Assembly: GCA_936450465.1 (NCBI GenBank)
Contig: OW388291.1
Span: forward strand, 34,820,656-34,884,655
Reading direction: 5' to 3'
Origin: Gibbula magus
Lineage: Eukaryota; Mollusca; Gastropoda; Trochida; Trochidae
Length of the DNA: 64,000 nt
The notes under the pieces were generated by a model, which was not told the origin of the DNA, did not search any database, and saw only the letters and a program-made list of their open reading frames with translations. This document shows positions 49,737 through 59,974 of the stretch, piece after piece. Within the stretch, counting starts at the first letter, position 1. Each line of letters begins with the position of its first letter. Both the position numbers and the translations under genes were made by a program.

Positions 49737-50920
49737 AAACTGGATTTTGACATTAAACTGAATCAAAGTATATATACACAAATACACAAATACAAAAAGT
49801 GTCAGTAGTGTACGCTGTATAGTTCTCTGATACCACCATTCCCCACGCTCTGATGCGCGAGTTCCTCACGCATCAATGTGTTTGAATGGAGTAAATCCGA
49901 CCCGACGCGTGTGTTTAATTTATAATCTCACGAATCCGAGGGTAGGTAATTATGGTATCAGCGAACTACAACGAACGCTACTGTAGTGTCTCCCGATAGT
50001 TTGACCGAGTTTTACATTGAATAAACCATCACGGGTAGCACGTTGAGATTTTAAAAAAATGGATTCTCATCGAAATTGAATTTTACGGTTTCCACAATTT
50101 AGGGCATGGACACTGACAATGAATAATAAATAACTCTAAATATTGATGGACATTTCCAAATTCTATCTTTAATACATTGTTTTATCATGGCTACAGAAGG
50201 ACTTAACATACATTTTCAAATCAAAATAATATGCGCCATATAATTATATTCCATGATACCAATTTTACATTTTGTGAGTTACGCATTACTCTGTTCAAGT
50301 CCCCCGATTCCCACTATGTTCACCGTCTGATGTCAGCAGTATAACATTCATTTACGAATGTCCTATCGATATCGCAACCTCACGTTCTGTTGTATTTTAT
50401 TCTGATGTCTGTTTTATGCTTTTATCGTGTTCACTCAAGCATAATGTGTACGACATTTGATTAGTAAGGTATCTCATTCATGCAGATACTAAACGTTCTT
50501 TCGTTTAATATATATCATTTTGATAAAACGAGTTAATAATTTTGTATTAAACGAGCGAAAGCTCATTATTGCTGAATTGCACAATTAGACAGACAGGTAG
50601 TTTATTTCAGCCGCACTACATATACATTACATACATCTACAAGGTAACCTATAATTGAACTTCCTTAAAAGGTTATGGGAGACTAAATGATTGTACACAA
50701 TATACACAATATGTAAAATATATCCATATACAAGTTGTCACCTTCTTCGTAAAATATAAAAGCATGTTTTGGTAGTTAAATTAAAAAGTAAACTTATTTA
50801 TCTAATAAGATCTAAGCGGACAAACTTTCACGCAAATCATCATACACATGGCAGTGTATAATTTAGGTGGACCATTTAGAGAAAGCAGACGGTGAACCAT
50901 TTAGAGAAGGCAGGCGGTGG
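49737..50920 (+). repeat. D repeat, copy 3
   Basis: Most diverged D copy. At its end GACGGTGAACCATTTAGA is followed by GGCGGTGGACCATTTGG instead of the A-left junction, so the duplicated block ends here. Confidence 0.82.
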
Positions 50921-51205
50921 ACCATTTGGTTTAACAGGTGACATAGTCAAAGCAAACATCATTATATCAAAACAAATCACATGAGTTTGAAGAACATGTA
51001 AAGCAAAACGTTTTATTTCGAGGTTTATTTACTCAACAGTAGTATGTAGATTATTGTAATCCAGGAGCAATACAAACGACTGAAACATACGTAGCTACAT
51101 AATGTCTCTAGAAAGCCAACTTAACTAAACTTTCAAACTTTGAAAACATTATTTATTCATGTTTGTAAAAAACATGCCTTTAAGTAATCGTTGTTTTGGA
51201 ATGTT
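50921..51205. other. AT-rich spacer, nothing recognised
   Basis: Short unique-looking stretch between the duplicated block and a MITE-like element. Confidence 0.4.
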
Positions 51206-51546
51206 GTTAAGGAGAGATGGGACGAAGAAATCATACTCACTTACGATAACATTTTGCGACATGGATTTAATGTTGTGAATAAGTCTCAAAATATATGTAT
51301 TACATTTTATAAGCTTAGTTTTATCAATAAACTAACGGAAATCGCGGTAAATATGTTACAATATGTTATGTCAATTACATACATATCTCAAGTAAATGAT
51401 GAATATAAATCACCTTGTATGATCAACTGATAGTTGTTCTTCTATTGAGCACTCTAAGATTGATAGTTTGTTCAATAATAATTACATGATAGGCCGTCAA
51501 AGTTACACTTGAATTGATCAAAACTGCGGTCCCATCTCTCCTTAAC
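51206..51546. mobile_element. MITE-like element with perfect 18-bp inverted repeats
   Basis: GTTAAGGAGAGATGGGAC at 51,206-51,223 and its exact reverse complement at 51,529-51,546, 341 bp in all. The open frames inside it (51,191-51,430 plus; 51,423-51,677 minus) have no family motif and are regarded as chance. Confidence 0.6.
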
Positions 51547-51566
51547 TTGGCGAGATTGGACAGTGA

Positions 51567-51604
51567 AATACCGGAATACCGGAATACCGGAATACCGGAA
51601 TACG
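51567..51604. repeat. 8-bp microsatellite (ATACCGGA)
   Basis: About 4.5 units of ATACCGGA in tandem, just outside the 18-bp inverted repeat. Confidence 0.85.
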
Positions 51605-52097
51605 TCCTACAGCAAGTATACTCGTAAATCAACGCTTTAAAGTTCCACAGTGTCTTGAACAGACACAACCACAACAAGAACGATCGTGTTTAAAGTTGTT
51701 TTTAACAAAATATATACTTACCAATGACATACACTATAAACTTATATCCGTCAGCAGTATTTTGTTTTTGTCTCTGTTGAAAAGTAGGTATATATAGACT
51801 CTTCTGCCAATTACGACGGCATGTTTAATTCATAATATCATTAACTGTATTTACGATCAAACAAAACAGTTTATTCAATATCTTTTAGTACTTATAAACT
51901 GCGTTTTGTTTGTTTGTTAGCAACGTGGGAGAAAACCACAATTATGCTTTGCGCTTTAGAAAATAATAGACTTGATCTATATTTAGACTGGAAAACACCT
52001 CTACTAATTAGTGCATTAAGTGTATATTTCAATGAGATAGATTTTTAGCAATTTTCCGGTATTGTCTATCAACATACTCGGTGGCACTTTAAAGGTG

Positions 52098-52103
52098 TTT
52101 ATT
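52098..52103 (-). terminator. Polyadenylation signal of the Kunitz gene
   Basis: AATAAA on the minus strand, 82 nt downstream of the stop codon at 52,185-52,187, the first such signal after the last exon. Confidence 0.55.
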
Positions 52104-52184
52104 GAGTTAACATCGATATAAAGTAGGCATATATAAACTTCTATTCCTTATTGTATGCGAGTGCGTCTTAATGAAAGTTCCCTT

Positions 52185-52360
52185 CTAAGGGACGGGTTGT
52201 TTACAGGTATTCCTGCAGCTGTTCAGTGTGAAGAAACGGTTACTGTTGCCGCCACATTTACTGTACTGGAATTGTTTGCAATCGTTCGAACTGACGTCGT
52301 AGTGGTATCGGAAGAATAGATTGGAGTCGCAGGGTCCTTTATCCATTGGCAGCAAACATC
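52185..52360 (-). CDS. Kunitz gene exon 5: Kunitz domain 2 and stop
   Basis: Acceptor CATTTTTTTCAG, then 176 nt beginning in the required phase and ending TAG at 52,185. It encodes a complete second Kunitz domain, C-x8-C-x16-C-x7-C-x12-C-x3-C, with FQYSKCGGN as signature. The second loop is one residue longer than usual and the P1 residue is Asp. Six residues from the last Cys the protein stops (CKQPVP). The exon is too short to show up as a long ORF, and was found by motif and phase. Confidence 0.88.
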
Positions 52361-55300
52361 CTGAAAAAAATGGTATATTCTTTGGCTTATTCAGTACTTA
52401 CAAATTTGGAGATTTTACAAGCGCTTCCAAACGAAGCTGATTTCGCATTTGGATCGCAATCTTCGTATGTACACCCTGCTCTCATAGGGTATTATAATCC
52501 GTTACACTTAGTGCACGTAGTGTTACGTAGTGTAACGGATGATAATAATCCGAGGCTACAGAATGTTCCATGTTATGAACGTCAGAGAAATGTCATAACA
52601 GTAGATGAATGGTACTTCCCATTTTACTTGTACTGCTGGCATTATACGTTTGATGTGAAACATGTTACATCTAAAACAATAATACACTGACGGGCAAAAG
52701 AAAGTATATAACTCAGTCGTATTTATGTATAAATTTCAAAATCAAATATCTCGAGTTTTCGACGCCGTATTAAAAAACTGACTAGTTTGGGAAATTAACC
52801 CAAAACATTAAATCGATCCTCTACGCGGTTTAAAAAAAATTAAAATATTAAAATTCCCCCAAATTAATTTCCCAAAACTGTTCATCGAGATATGCCACAT
52901 ACTCTATGTGAAAATCAATAAATGTGCCTCGTCCTGCACACATTTACAACATTTCAAACATGGTAGGGGTCATGTTGATGTAAATATCAGTTCTTACCCC
53001 TGTCTACTTTAAACAATGATATTTCAGTTAAAAAATAAAACAGTCACCAATTAAGTCATTTAAACTACTGCCGAAAGGTGTTATTGTATCGTGGCATAAT
53101 CAAATGCATCTTAATTCTTTAAAATATTGAACTAATCGATTAGCTGGATAGTCGAGTCGACTATAGACTGTACGATATTGAGAAACATTTTGGTTTTTTT
53201 TTTATATTTCATATTTGGCAAATTTCGTTTTTGAAGATAGTTTTGAAAGGTTCGATTAAATCTAAAGTTAAACAAACAGGAGGATATGCTAGAATGAAGT
53301 CTGAGTTACACGAGTCCTATTTTTCAAATACATTTCATCGACTTATTTGAGCGAAAACACGTGCTACTGTCCCTTTAACAGGTTGACCACACGTCTACCT
53401 GAAGCTATATATAAACCAGCTTCGCTTTGATTGGCTGATGTTCAATGTTATATATAGACACATAGATCTTTCTGTAGATGTAGAGTCGGGTCTATAGGGA
53501 TAACATTACATAAACGTTTCCCTAGATTGTGTTGATACGTACTTGAGGGTATGTTGGCAGTATCGACCGTGTAGCTAGGACCAGAACCAGCTTGACCAGT
53601 GGCACCAGACTGACCACTTGCTCCATTCTGTGCCTCCACAACATGGGATGTTTGTTCATGGACGATCACTCCGTGCTGGCTTTTTACAGAGGCTCCAACT
53701 TGATCGTTTCTCCCCGAACCATCCACAGTATTTGTGCCTACCGATCCTCCGATGGCCGGGTTAGAGTTAATGGATCCTGTACCCATAGAGTTTATGGTAG
53801 GCCCGGAGTACTGGCAGGATCTTTGACAGCCTTGATAGTAGTAGAAGTTATTGGTGTTGCCCCCACATCCGGTATAGATGAAACGTTCGCACCGACGACT
53901 GCGCATGTCATAGTAGTACCGAATCTGACGTCCACTGCACCAACCCTGGTTCGGGTACTGACGACAACCTGTTACGACATTTATCAGTGAAAGATGAAAG
54001 TATCCCAAAGATAAATTGACTAAAGATTGACATCTGCTAAAGTTGATCCCAAATATACAAAGTATCCCAAGGAAGAGTTGGCTTAAGATTTAGATTGGCT
54101 AAAAGTGATCTGAAAATGCTAAGTAAACAAGGATAAATTGACTAAAGATTGAGATTGGTTGAAGGTGATCTCAATAATATACGAAGTTAACCTATCTGTG
54201 AGTATCTCGTGAGTATAAGTTGTGAAAGCACAGGTAACCTTGGACCTGCCCCGGGATAGTTTATATTCCAAGACGGTAGACATAAAGATCATTACCCGAG
54301 GACGTGTGTCATACATGTATGACTTTACTTTTACAAAACGACTTTGAATTTTTGTATTGCCCGAGCGAGAGCGATTGTTATACATAATTTTGCACGGGTT
54401 TCGTAAAAGTCCTACGGCGCATATAATTTCTTTATTACCCATTTTTATCCATTTCATTCGCGTAACATTTGTCAAGAAACGACCCACTTCTCTTGGTAAG
54501 CTTGGTAAGATAAGCTACGGTGACGAGATACGGGAAGTCGCGGCGAAACAATAGTTCCTAGGAAAACGTCACACGTGCACCAATAATATTCACTCGGTTA
54601 TTTTCAAACATATGAAGACACGAGGGTGAGATTTTATTTAAGAAATAAAATGTAGATATCGCTTGTAGATATTGATTGATCTCACACAAGCGATATCTAC
54701 TGTGGGAGCCAGTTTTGTATGATAAAAGGCATTATTGCAAGAAGTCCAAACCGCCACCCATGAAGGGACAGTGTACTCACGCTGAGGTTGGTAGTGAGAA
54801 GGTGTAGGTACATAGCAGTACGACCTCCCATTGTACGTGGCACACAGCGTGTACTGAGGACAGTCCTGGAACCATAGAGTGTACTTGACATGTAATATGC
54901 AGACAATAATTAAAACATTAATTTGCATTTCATAATGGCGATGGTCATTTTCAAACGATCCGATTGTGTTTGTAGACATGCACATGTAGAAAGACATATC
55001 GGAGACAAAATATACAAACAACGGCAATAAAGGTTGTCACGTCATCACCCTTACACAAAAATAGAATTTTTGGCTGTATGCTAACAGAAACGATAATCCT
55101 CATGAAAAATCGTAAACCACAAGGACAAAGCGTCAAAACACATCTTGTGAATTAGGATATTCACTTGTTCCATGCCGTCCATGCAAAGTATACCCTTTTA
55201 CATGTTCATCCACCACATCTGTAACAGAAGACCGCTGTCAACCTCTGTAGATGACATTATTCATTATCGCCCAGCAAGCAAACGAAACATTTGCAGCCAA

Positions 55301-58300
55301 CAAGCAATGTCTAAAACAACACCAACCGCAATTCAAAATCAGATAGTCGGAATGGTGTTGACGGGTCAAAAATTACGTTGGTGCTAACCACTTTGCTGTA
55401 AGCAAACAAACTGTGCAATGCATAATTACATACTTCACATAAACAATCGTTCTGTCGCCCTTAAACACATTCCTGGACGTCCATGTCTGACTAATGCCGT
55501 ACGAAATTTGGTCCAACGTCATCGACGTTTCTCAGCCAGATCACTTTGTGACGAGTGGAGGCCAATGACAAATCTGAACCTTTTGGGGGATAAGTTAACA
55601 GGAGAGATTAGTGTGGTCCCGTGCTAGAAGATGTCTCTGACGACAAATGTTGCCAAGTTCATTGTATTCCAGGCCCTGCATGTATTCGAGGCCGATGTTG
55701 TGTTCGAGGCTCTATTTGTATTCGAGGTCCATGTTGTATTCGAGGTACAGGTTATATTCGACGACCATGTTGTTTTCGAGGCTTAGGATGTATTCGGGGC
55801 TCATGTTGTATTTTAGGCCCGGCTTGTTTTCTACATCTTCCACACGCATCGGGCCATATATGCACTTTTAGAAAATGCATACTGACCCTTGCGACAATTC
55901 GAAAGGATTTCTGAGACAGGGTCAGCGCCACCTATCGTCCAAAGAGAGTTACGTCCCCTCTATTGACCAATCAAATCGGTCTTCACCAACCCAATCTATC
56001 CAAAAGATCTCGAATACAACCTGGTTCTCGCAAACAACATGAGTCTCGAATACAACCATTTCTCGAATACAAAATGGGCCTCGAATACAACATGGAGCTC
56101 GAATACAACCTGGACCTTGAATACAGCCTGATCTTGAATACAACCCCAAGCAGGGCCTCGAATACAACCTTGGTCTCAAACTGCAGCGAGGTTTCGATTT
56201 TAAGCTGGGCCTGTAATACAAGCTGGGCCTCGAATACAAACCAGTCAAACCGGTGAATACAATCATTGGTAATTATGAATATGCTGAAGAGAAATATAAC
56301 ACGATTAACCCGTTCTAAAAAGAACCCGTTGAAAAGGAAACTAATCTTGTATTTGAAGAAATACGATACTTATCTGTACTTAAGAGAATACAGGTCAACC
56401 TGAACTAATGGGAAAGTCACCTTTTTCGGTTTGACTTATGCTGAGTGATTGATCGTGTCTATTACATCATAAATCCTGTCATAACCTGTCAAAGAGAATA
56501 CCACACAGAAATAAACAACGCGGGGTTGAAAGCTGAAACGGAAACAAACTTGAATGCACTTTCACTTATTGGAGGATACGATGAAATGGAAAGGCTAGTA
56601 CGAGCGCAGTGTTTCTTTCATGAAATATTTACACTTACACTTTACACTTTCCGTATTTAGAAGCAAAGTGGCATGAAGAGTTAGTGCAATAGGGACAGTA
56701 CTTTTCTGGCAAGATGTCACATCTTTATGCCGCCCAGAGCAAAATGTTTTGTTTACTTCTGTTGTTACTTTGCATTACTAGCGATTGATTTGTCATCATT
56801 TATTTAGAAATGAGATCTCTCGACTAACATGGATGTTAGTATTGTGGATCACTTCATCTGCGGGGATCTCTGGCAAGCGGAGTCTAATTGGTCGGTTGTT
56901 GGTTGTTATGTAATTTGAGTCGTCGGCAGGCTCATTGTTAGACTAAGTGTAGGATAAAACACGATTCAGAGGTTATGCTTCGGATTGTAAACCCGAGGTT
57001 AGAAAGCTGAGCGGGATGTAAGACCAAAAGCGAAGCTATAATGACGATAAACAACAGGATTATTGTAAATATTCGGCTATGGAACAACACTTTACAAGTG
57101 ACAGTTTCCAGTTAATGACAGGAAAAGGGATAGTGTAACTATATAACTAAGGGTAATGATCGACTGGGTGTGAAAGGCAGGTTAAGGCTAGGCATTATTG
57201 TTTGTAGGCAAAAGGTTATTCTGATAGGATGTGGCTAAAGGTTGGCTAAATTGCAAGCTATGTTAATGGTAAGCTAGGCATTATTGCTAGTTAAAAGGTT
57301 AATAGTTGGTTGTTAATTATTACAGGGCAAGCTAAGGTTTAATGGTAGGTTATAGAGTAATATATAATGCACGGTAAATATAGGTTTGAGGGTATATGCG
57401 GGGTATACATATATGATTTCTTAATTTCTCTTGATCGCGTGGTAAAGTTTGCATACTCCGAAGGGAGATGATGTTTAACAAAAGATCTGTTGTGAAAAGT
57501 GATATCCAATGGTTGTGGAAAACACGGCCATGTTACTTTAGTGTAGCATAAACAATTTCCATGACCGTGATAGTGAACGAAAACTTATGTTATTCAACAT
57601 GATTGTTATCTAAAACCTTGAGATTATGTTTATAATTTTCAAATTCATTAATTGTGAGCATGGTTTTGCAACAGCAAAATAATGACTGGGTATTTCTTTT
57701 TTACAGTAGCGTCATTTCCCCATTGCCACCATTAAATGTAAGCAGACCTAAAGGACAGAAAAAACAGACATACCTCAGTGATCAACTGTTTTGTTAAATA
57801 ACGTTGTTTTCAAAATCATAAATGCGAAGTAAATTTCCTGTTCCATGTCAATTTTCAAGTTAAATATTTAGAAAATTAGGATAATCACCTATGCTACACT
57901 GAAATAACATGGAATCTTATGGGGAAACGTTGACACTTGCAACACGTTGGGCACAGTGCTGTAGTATGTATGTAAACAGAATTATTCAAATTAAATTGCT
58001 GAACGCCTACGTAAGAAGTTGACGCCATAAGGTTAAGCTGAAACCACGCCATGTCCAATATTTCATATATTTAGCTTCACGTGAAACTTTTATAGCGACA
58101 TTACGTCAACTATTTGACATCACTTGACATGACAGACGGTGCGACGTCAACGTTGATTGAGTACTTGAGCAACAGACAGATACACGCTATGCACCATCTG
58201 AATGTGTGTCTGTAGCACGTTTTTTCGCTCAAATAAGTCGATGAAATGTATTTGAAAAATAATTTCGCCAATCGTAAAATACTCTTTTCTTTTCGTAAAA

Positions 58301-59862
58301 TCAAGTTATAAATGAGTGTACATGGCTAAGAAAAGCCATTGGAATCATTTTTGTGATTCGAAATAATGCATTTTTTGCTTTATACACAACACCGTTATTA
58401 CTACTACTGATAACTGCTTTGTGTAATAAGATGTTATACCCTCTAAAATAAATTTAAATGGCACAAACTATCATAATAAATAAGAAATTTGAAAAATAAA
58501 TTTTGTAAAAAACGTGCTACTGCCCATTTAAAACCTTCAAATATAAACGCAGTGATGCAAGAAGAATCGCCTTTCTGGCTGTCGTTGAATATCGTATATA
58601 CCATAAGCTATACATGTCTTTCTCTCGGGTAATATTTATATTTCCTTCATGTCAATGAAAGTTAGGATAGTTATATTCATTTTATTTTGAATGCCAATTA
58701 TAGATAAGTGGATATTGTTCGAGCGACCCTGACCCTAAACGTAAACGAAATGACGTCATTTTGTTGAGAGTGACTTAGAAACAAAACATAAATACCGCGA
58801 TAACAATACAACTATTCTTTATTACACACTATTAAGATATCATTCGTGAATATGAATTGAATTTCACATAATAAATGCTTTCATTTGTATGAGTTCAGTT
58901 GTAAGGTAGGTACAGATGAAAATTGAAATTTCATCACTCACATAACATCTGTTGACCAGTTGAAATTGGCTGCCACCCTGAGACGGCCAATACGCCTGCT
59001 GTTGGGACGATTGTTGCTGGGAGCTACTCATCATACATGATACCTCATTCACTAGAATAGAAACCAAAAAATGTCAACCTGCAATTTATTGTTTTCTGAT
59101 AATTCATAAATGTCACCGTCTTAAACAAAATGCTAAAATATATGCATTTGTGAAAAAATATAGCCTAGTAGAAATTAAATGTCAAAAGACAAAATAAATG
59201 TGTTCACGTTCACGTCTTAGATAAAATAAACAGATTTAAACTGTCCTTTAATCGCGATATTAAAGTAAATGTGATTTAATAGCGGTCACTATAATTGTGC
59301 ATATCATAACATGTACTGCACTATCGGTGACATCAGTCGTTCTCCCATTTCAGCATGAAGAAGCCATTTAAGTGTACAGTCTATGTTACCTTTATAGGAA
59401 ATGCAGAGGGTAACATATTCATTTAAATGTGTCATGTTTTTTCAAGGATTTAATTCAATATCAAATATCAAAGACTGGTAGGATAAATTTTATTACTAAC
59501 GTATATATGAATCTTTCAAAATCTCATGGTTATTTTGATTTTCGTCATCTAATAAATGAATTTCATATTCATAAATCATTTCTTAAATTACCAAAATTGC
59601 AATGCTTTTGCCAATCAGTATATTTTAAGTGGTACATGAACACACACCTTAAACGCCTCTAAAGAATCTCCTTCAAACACAATATGTACACAGGCATTTG
59701 TCGAGTTATCTAAACGTCTACGCGTATACAGTAATGTTAATGATTGATGAATTAAAAAGGCCACAAAACCATCAAATAAAGAAGTGTCTCGTAAAATACT
59801 AACGAGTGATCAAACATCTTACCTGTGATTAGAGCAATCGTAAATATAAGTAAATCCCTCAT
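52185..59862 (-). CDS. Secreted two-Kunitz-domain protein gene, five exons
   Basis: Reconstructed minus-strand gene of five coding exons: 59,823-59,862, 58,942-59,051, 54,781-54,865, 53,543-53,968 and 52,185-52,360. All junctions are GT/AG and every reading phase agrees (exons 1, 3 and 4 end in phase 1, exon 2 in phase 0), giving about 278 residues. Order: signal peptide, a Cys-containing Gln/Ser-rich N-terminus, Kunitz domain 1, a Ser/Gly/Thr linker of roughly 90 residues, Kunitz domain 2 and stop. Kunitz domains normally inhibit serine proteases in extracellular space, and in molluscs also occur in shell matrix and mucus. Both reactive-site positions are non-basic here, so classical trypsin inhibition is unlikely. 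Transcript data are needed to confirm the exon chain. Confidence 0.85.
52685..53010. mobile_element. Dispersed repeat related to the MITE at 22.6 kb
   Basis: It begins CACTGACGGGCAAAAGAAA, like the left end of the 22,578 element, and shares the central block (ATGTGCCTC...GCACACATTTACAACATT, then GGTAGGGGTCATGTTG) at 52,910-52,985. A matching right terminal repeat is not found, so this is a diverged or truncated copy. It sits in intron 4 of the Kunitz gene. Confidence 0.6.
53314..53378 (-). mobile_element. MITE family 2 end fragment
   Basis: The reverse complement (CAGTAGCACG...TTTTCGCTCAAATAAGTCGA and on through ATGAAATGTATTTG) matches the left end of the copy at 58,211. It is a solo end in intron 4 of the Kunitz gene, opposite in orientation to that copy. 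Confidence 0.65.
53543..53968 (-). CDS. Kunitz gene exon 4: Kunitz domain 1 and long linker
   Basis: 426 nt, phase 1 at both ends. The first part fits the Kunitz/BPTI pattern exactly: C-x8-C-x15-C-x7-C-x12-C-x3-C, with RYYYD and the FIYTGCGGN signature. The P1 residue after the second Cys is Ser, not Lys or Arg. A linker of about 89 residues follows, rich in Ser, Gly, Thr, Asn and Gln (for example GASGQSGATGQAGSGPSY). Donor GTACGT at 53,542 is not the strongest consensus. Reading through it gives a frame that stays open to 53,448, a possible alternative C-terminus without the second domain. Confidence 0.9.
54009..54651. other. Intron 3 of the Kunitz gene, no further gene
   Basis: The repeated phrase GATAAATTGACTAAAGATTGA near 54,010 and 54,130 shows a small degenerate tandem duplication (about 54,000-54,180). 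Nothing else is recognised. Confidence 0.4.
54652..54700. repeat. Perfect 15-bp-arm inverted repeat next to exon 3
   Basis: GTAGATATCGCTTGT (54,652-54,666) and its exact reverse complement (54,686-54,700) are separated by 19 nt, 81 bp from exon 3 on its intron 3 side. A transcript could form a stem beside the splice donor. Confidence 0.75.
54781..54865 (-). CDS. Kunitz gene exon 3: small Cys-rich segment
   Basis: An acceptor (ATGGTTCCAG) and donor GTGAGT bound 85 nt, open in the required phase 0. It encodes DCPQYTLCATYNGRSYCYVP plus a Pro/Tyr/Gln tail. With the Cys of exon 2 it forms a pattern C-x2-C-x5-C-x8-C that I cannot assign to a known domain. It exits in phase 1, matching exon 4. Confidence 0.78.
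55309..55570 (+). pseudogene. Tc1/mariner transposase N-terminal fragment
   Basis: The plus strand carries the paired helix-turn-helix start of a Tc1-type transposase in at least two frames. It opens with a frame including IQNQIVGMVLTGQ, shifts to HFAVSKQTVQCII, then shifts to HIPGRPCLTNAVRN and RRFSARSLCDEW. These match the usual order helix-turn-helix, GRP hinge (the GRPR-like motif), second helix region. The DDE catalytic domain is missing. It lies in intron 2 of the Kunitz gene, antisense to it. Confidence 0.65.
55663..55824 (+). repeat. 18-bp minisatellite, forward arm (9 units)
   Basis: Nine degenerate units of TGTATTCGAGGCCCATGT start every 18 bp from 55,663. Read as protein it gives a Cys/Ile/Arg/Gly hexapeptide repeat, but there is no sign of a gene; the frame simply follows from the 18-bp period. 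Confidence 0.85.
56006..56240 (-). repeat. 18-bp minisatellite, inverted arm
   Basis: The same unit in reverse complement (CTCGAATACAACATGGGC type) repeats about 12 times, less regularly. With the arm at 55,663 it forms a head-to-head pair around a spacer of about 180 bp in intron 2 of the Kunitz gene. Confidence 0.8.
56241..58204. other. Intron 2 of the Kunitz gene, remaining part
   Basis: No gene recognised. At about 57,180-57,350 the phrases GCTAGGCATTATTG and AAAGGTTA recur, a degenerate tandem repeat. Confidence 0.4.
58211..58530. mobile_element. MITE family 2, copy 3
   Basis: Ends TGTAGCACGTTTTTTCGC and AAAAAACGTGCTACTG form terminal inverted repeats with a perfect 14-bp core. Internal GTGTAATAAGATGTTATACC matches the copy at 27,939-28,462. 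It lies in intron 2 of the Kunitz gene. Confidence 0.65.
58942..59051 (-). CDS. Kunitz gene exon 2: Gln/Ser-rich N-terminal region
   Basis: A strong acceptor (TTTTTGGTTTCTATTCTAG) and donor GTGAGT bound 110 nt. They encode an N-terminal segment with SSSQQQSSQQQAYWPSQGG, one Cys near its start and one near its end (RCY). The low-complexity Gln/Ser run resembles those of extracellular matrix proteins. The exon leaves in phase 0. Confidence 0.8.
59052..59822. other. Intron 1 of the Kunitz gene
   Basis: AT-rich, bounded by donor GTAAGA (59,822 side) and acceptor TTCTATTCTAG (59,052 side). A 77-codon frame at 59,429-59,662 on the opposite strand has no motif and is regarded as chance. Confidence 0.6.
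59823..59862 (-). CDS. Kunitz gene exon 1: start codon and signal peptide
   Basis: ATG at 59,862 opens 40 nt encoding MRDLLIFTIALIT plus one base, ending at donor GTAAGA. A charged start followed by a hydrophobic core is a typical secretory signal peptide that continues a few residues into exon 2. The phase-1 end is completed by TG of exon 2 to give Val. No clear TATA box lies upstream. Confidence 0.8.
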
Positions 59863-59974
59863 ATCTGCTCCTGAAAGATTGGCCGTCTGACTACACTTTG
59901 TAGAACCTCACCTGGGAGGTGTAAAACTGACAGCGTTATTGATGAGCAGAATGGCTCTATTGTTTTAGATGTAC

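Noticed and set aside
53592..53990. 132-codon plus-strand frame opposite Kunitz exon 4
   Set aside because: Antisense shadow of a real coding exon; the Kunitz cysteine pattern fixes the minus-strand frame.
55621..56266. Cys-Ile-Arg-Gly hexapeptide frames as a collagen-like or Cys-rich protein
   Set aside because: The pattern comes from an 18-bp minisatellite. The inverted arm gives unrelated peptides, and there is no start, signal or splice support.
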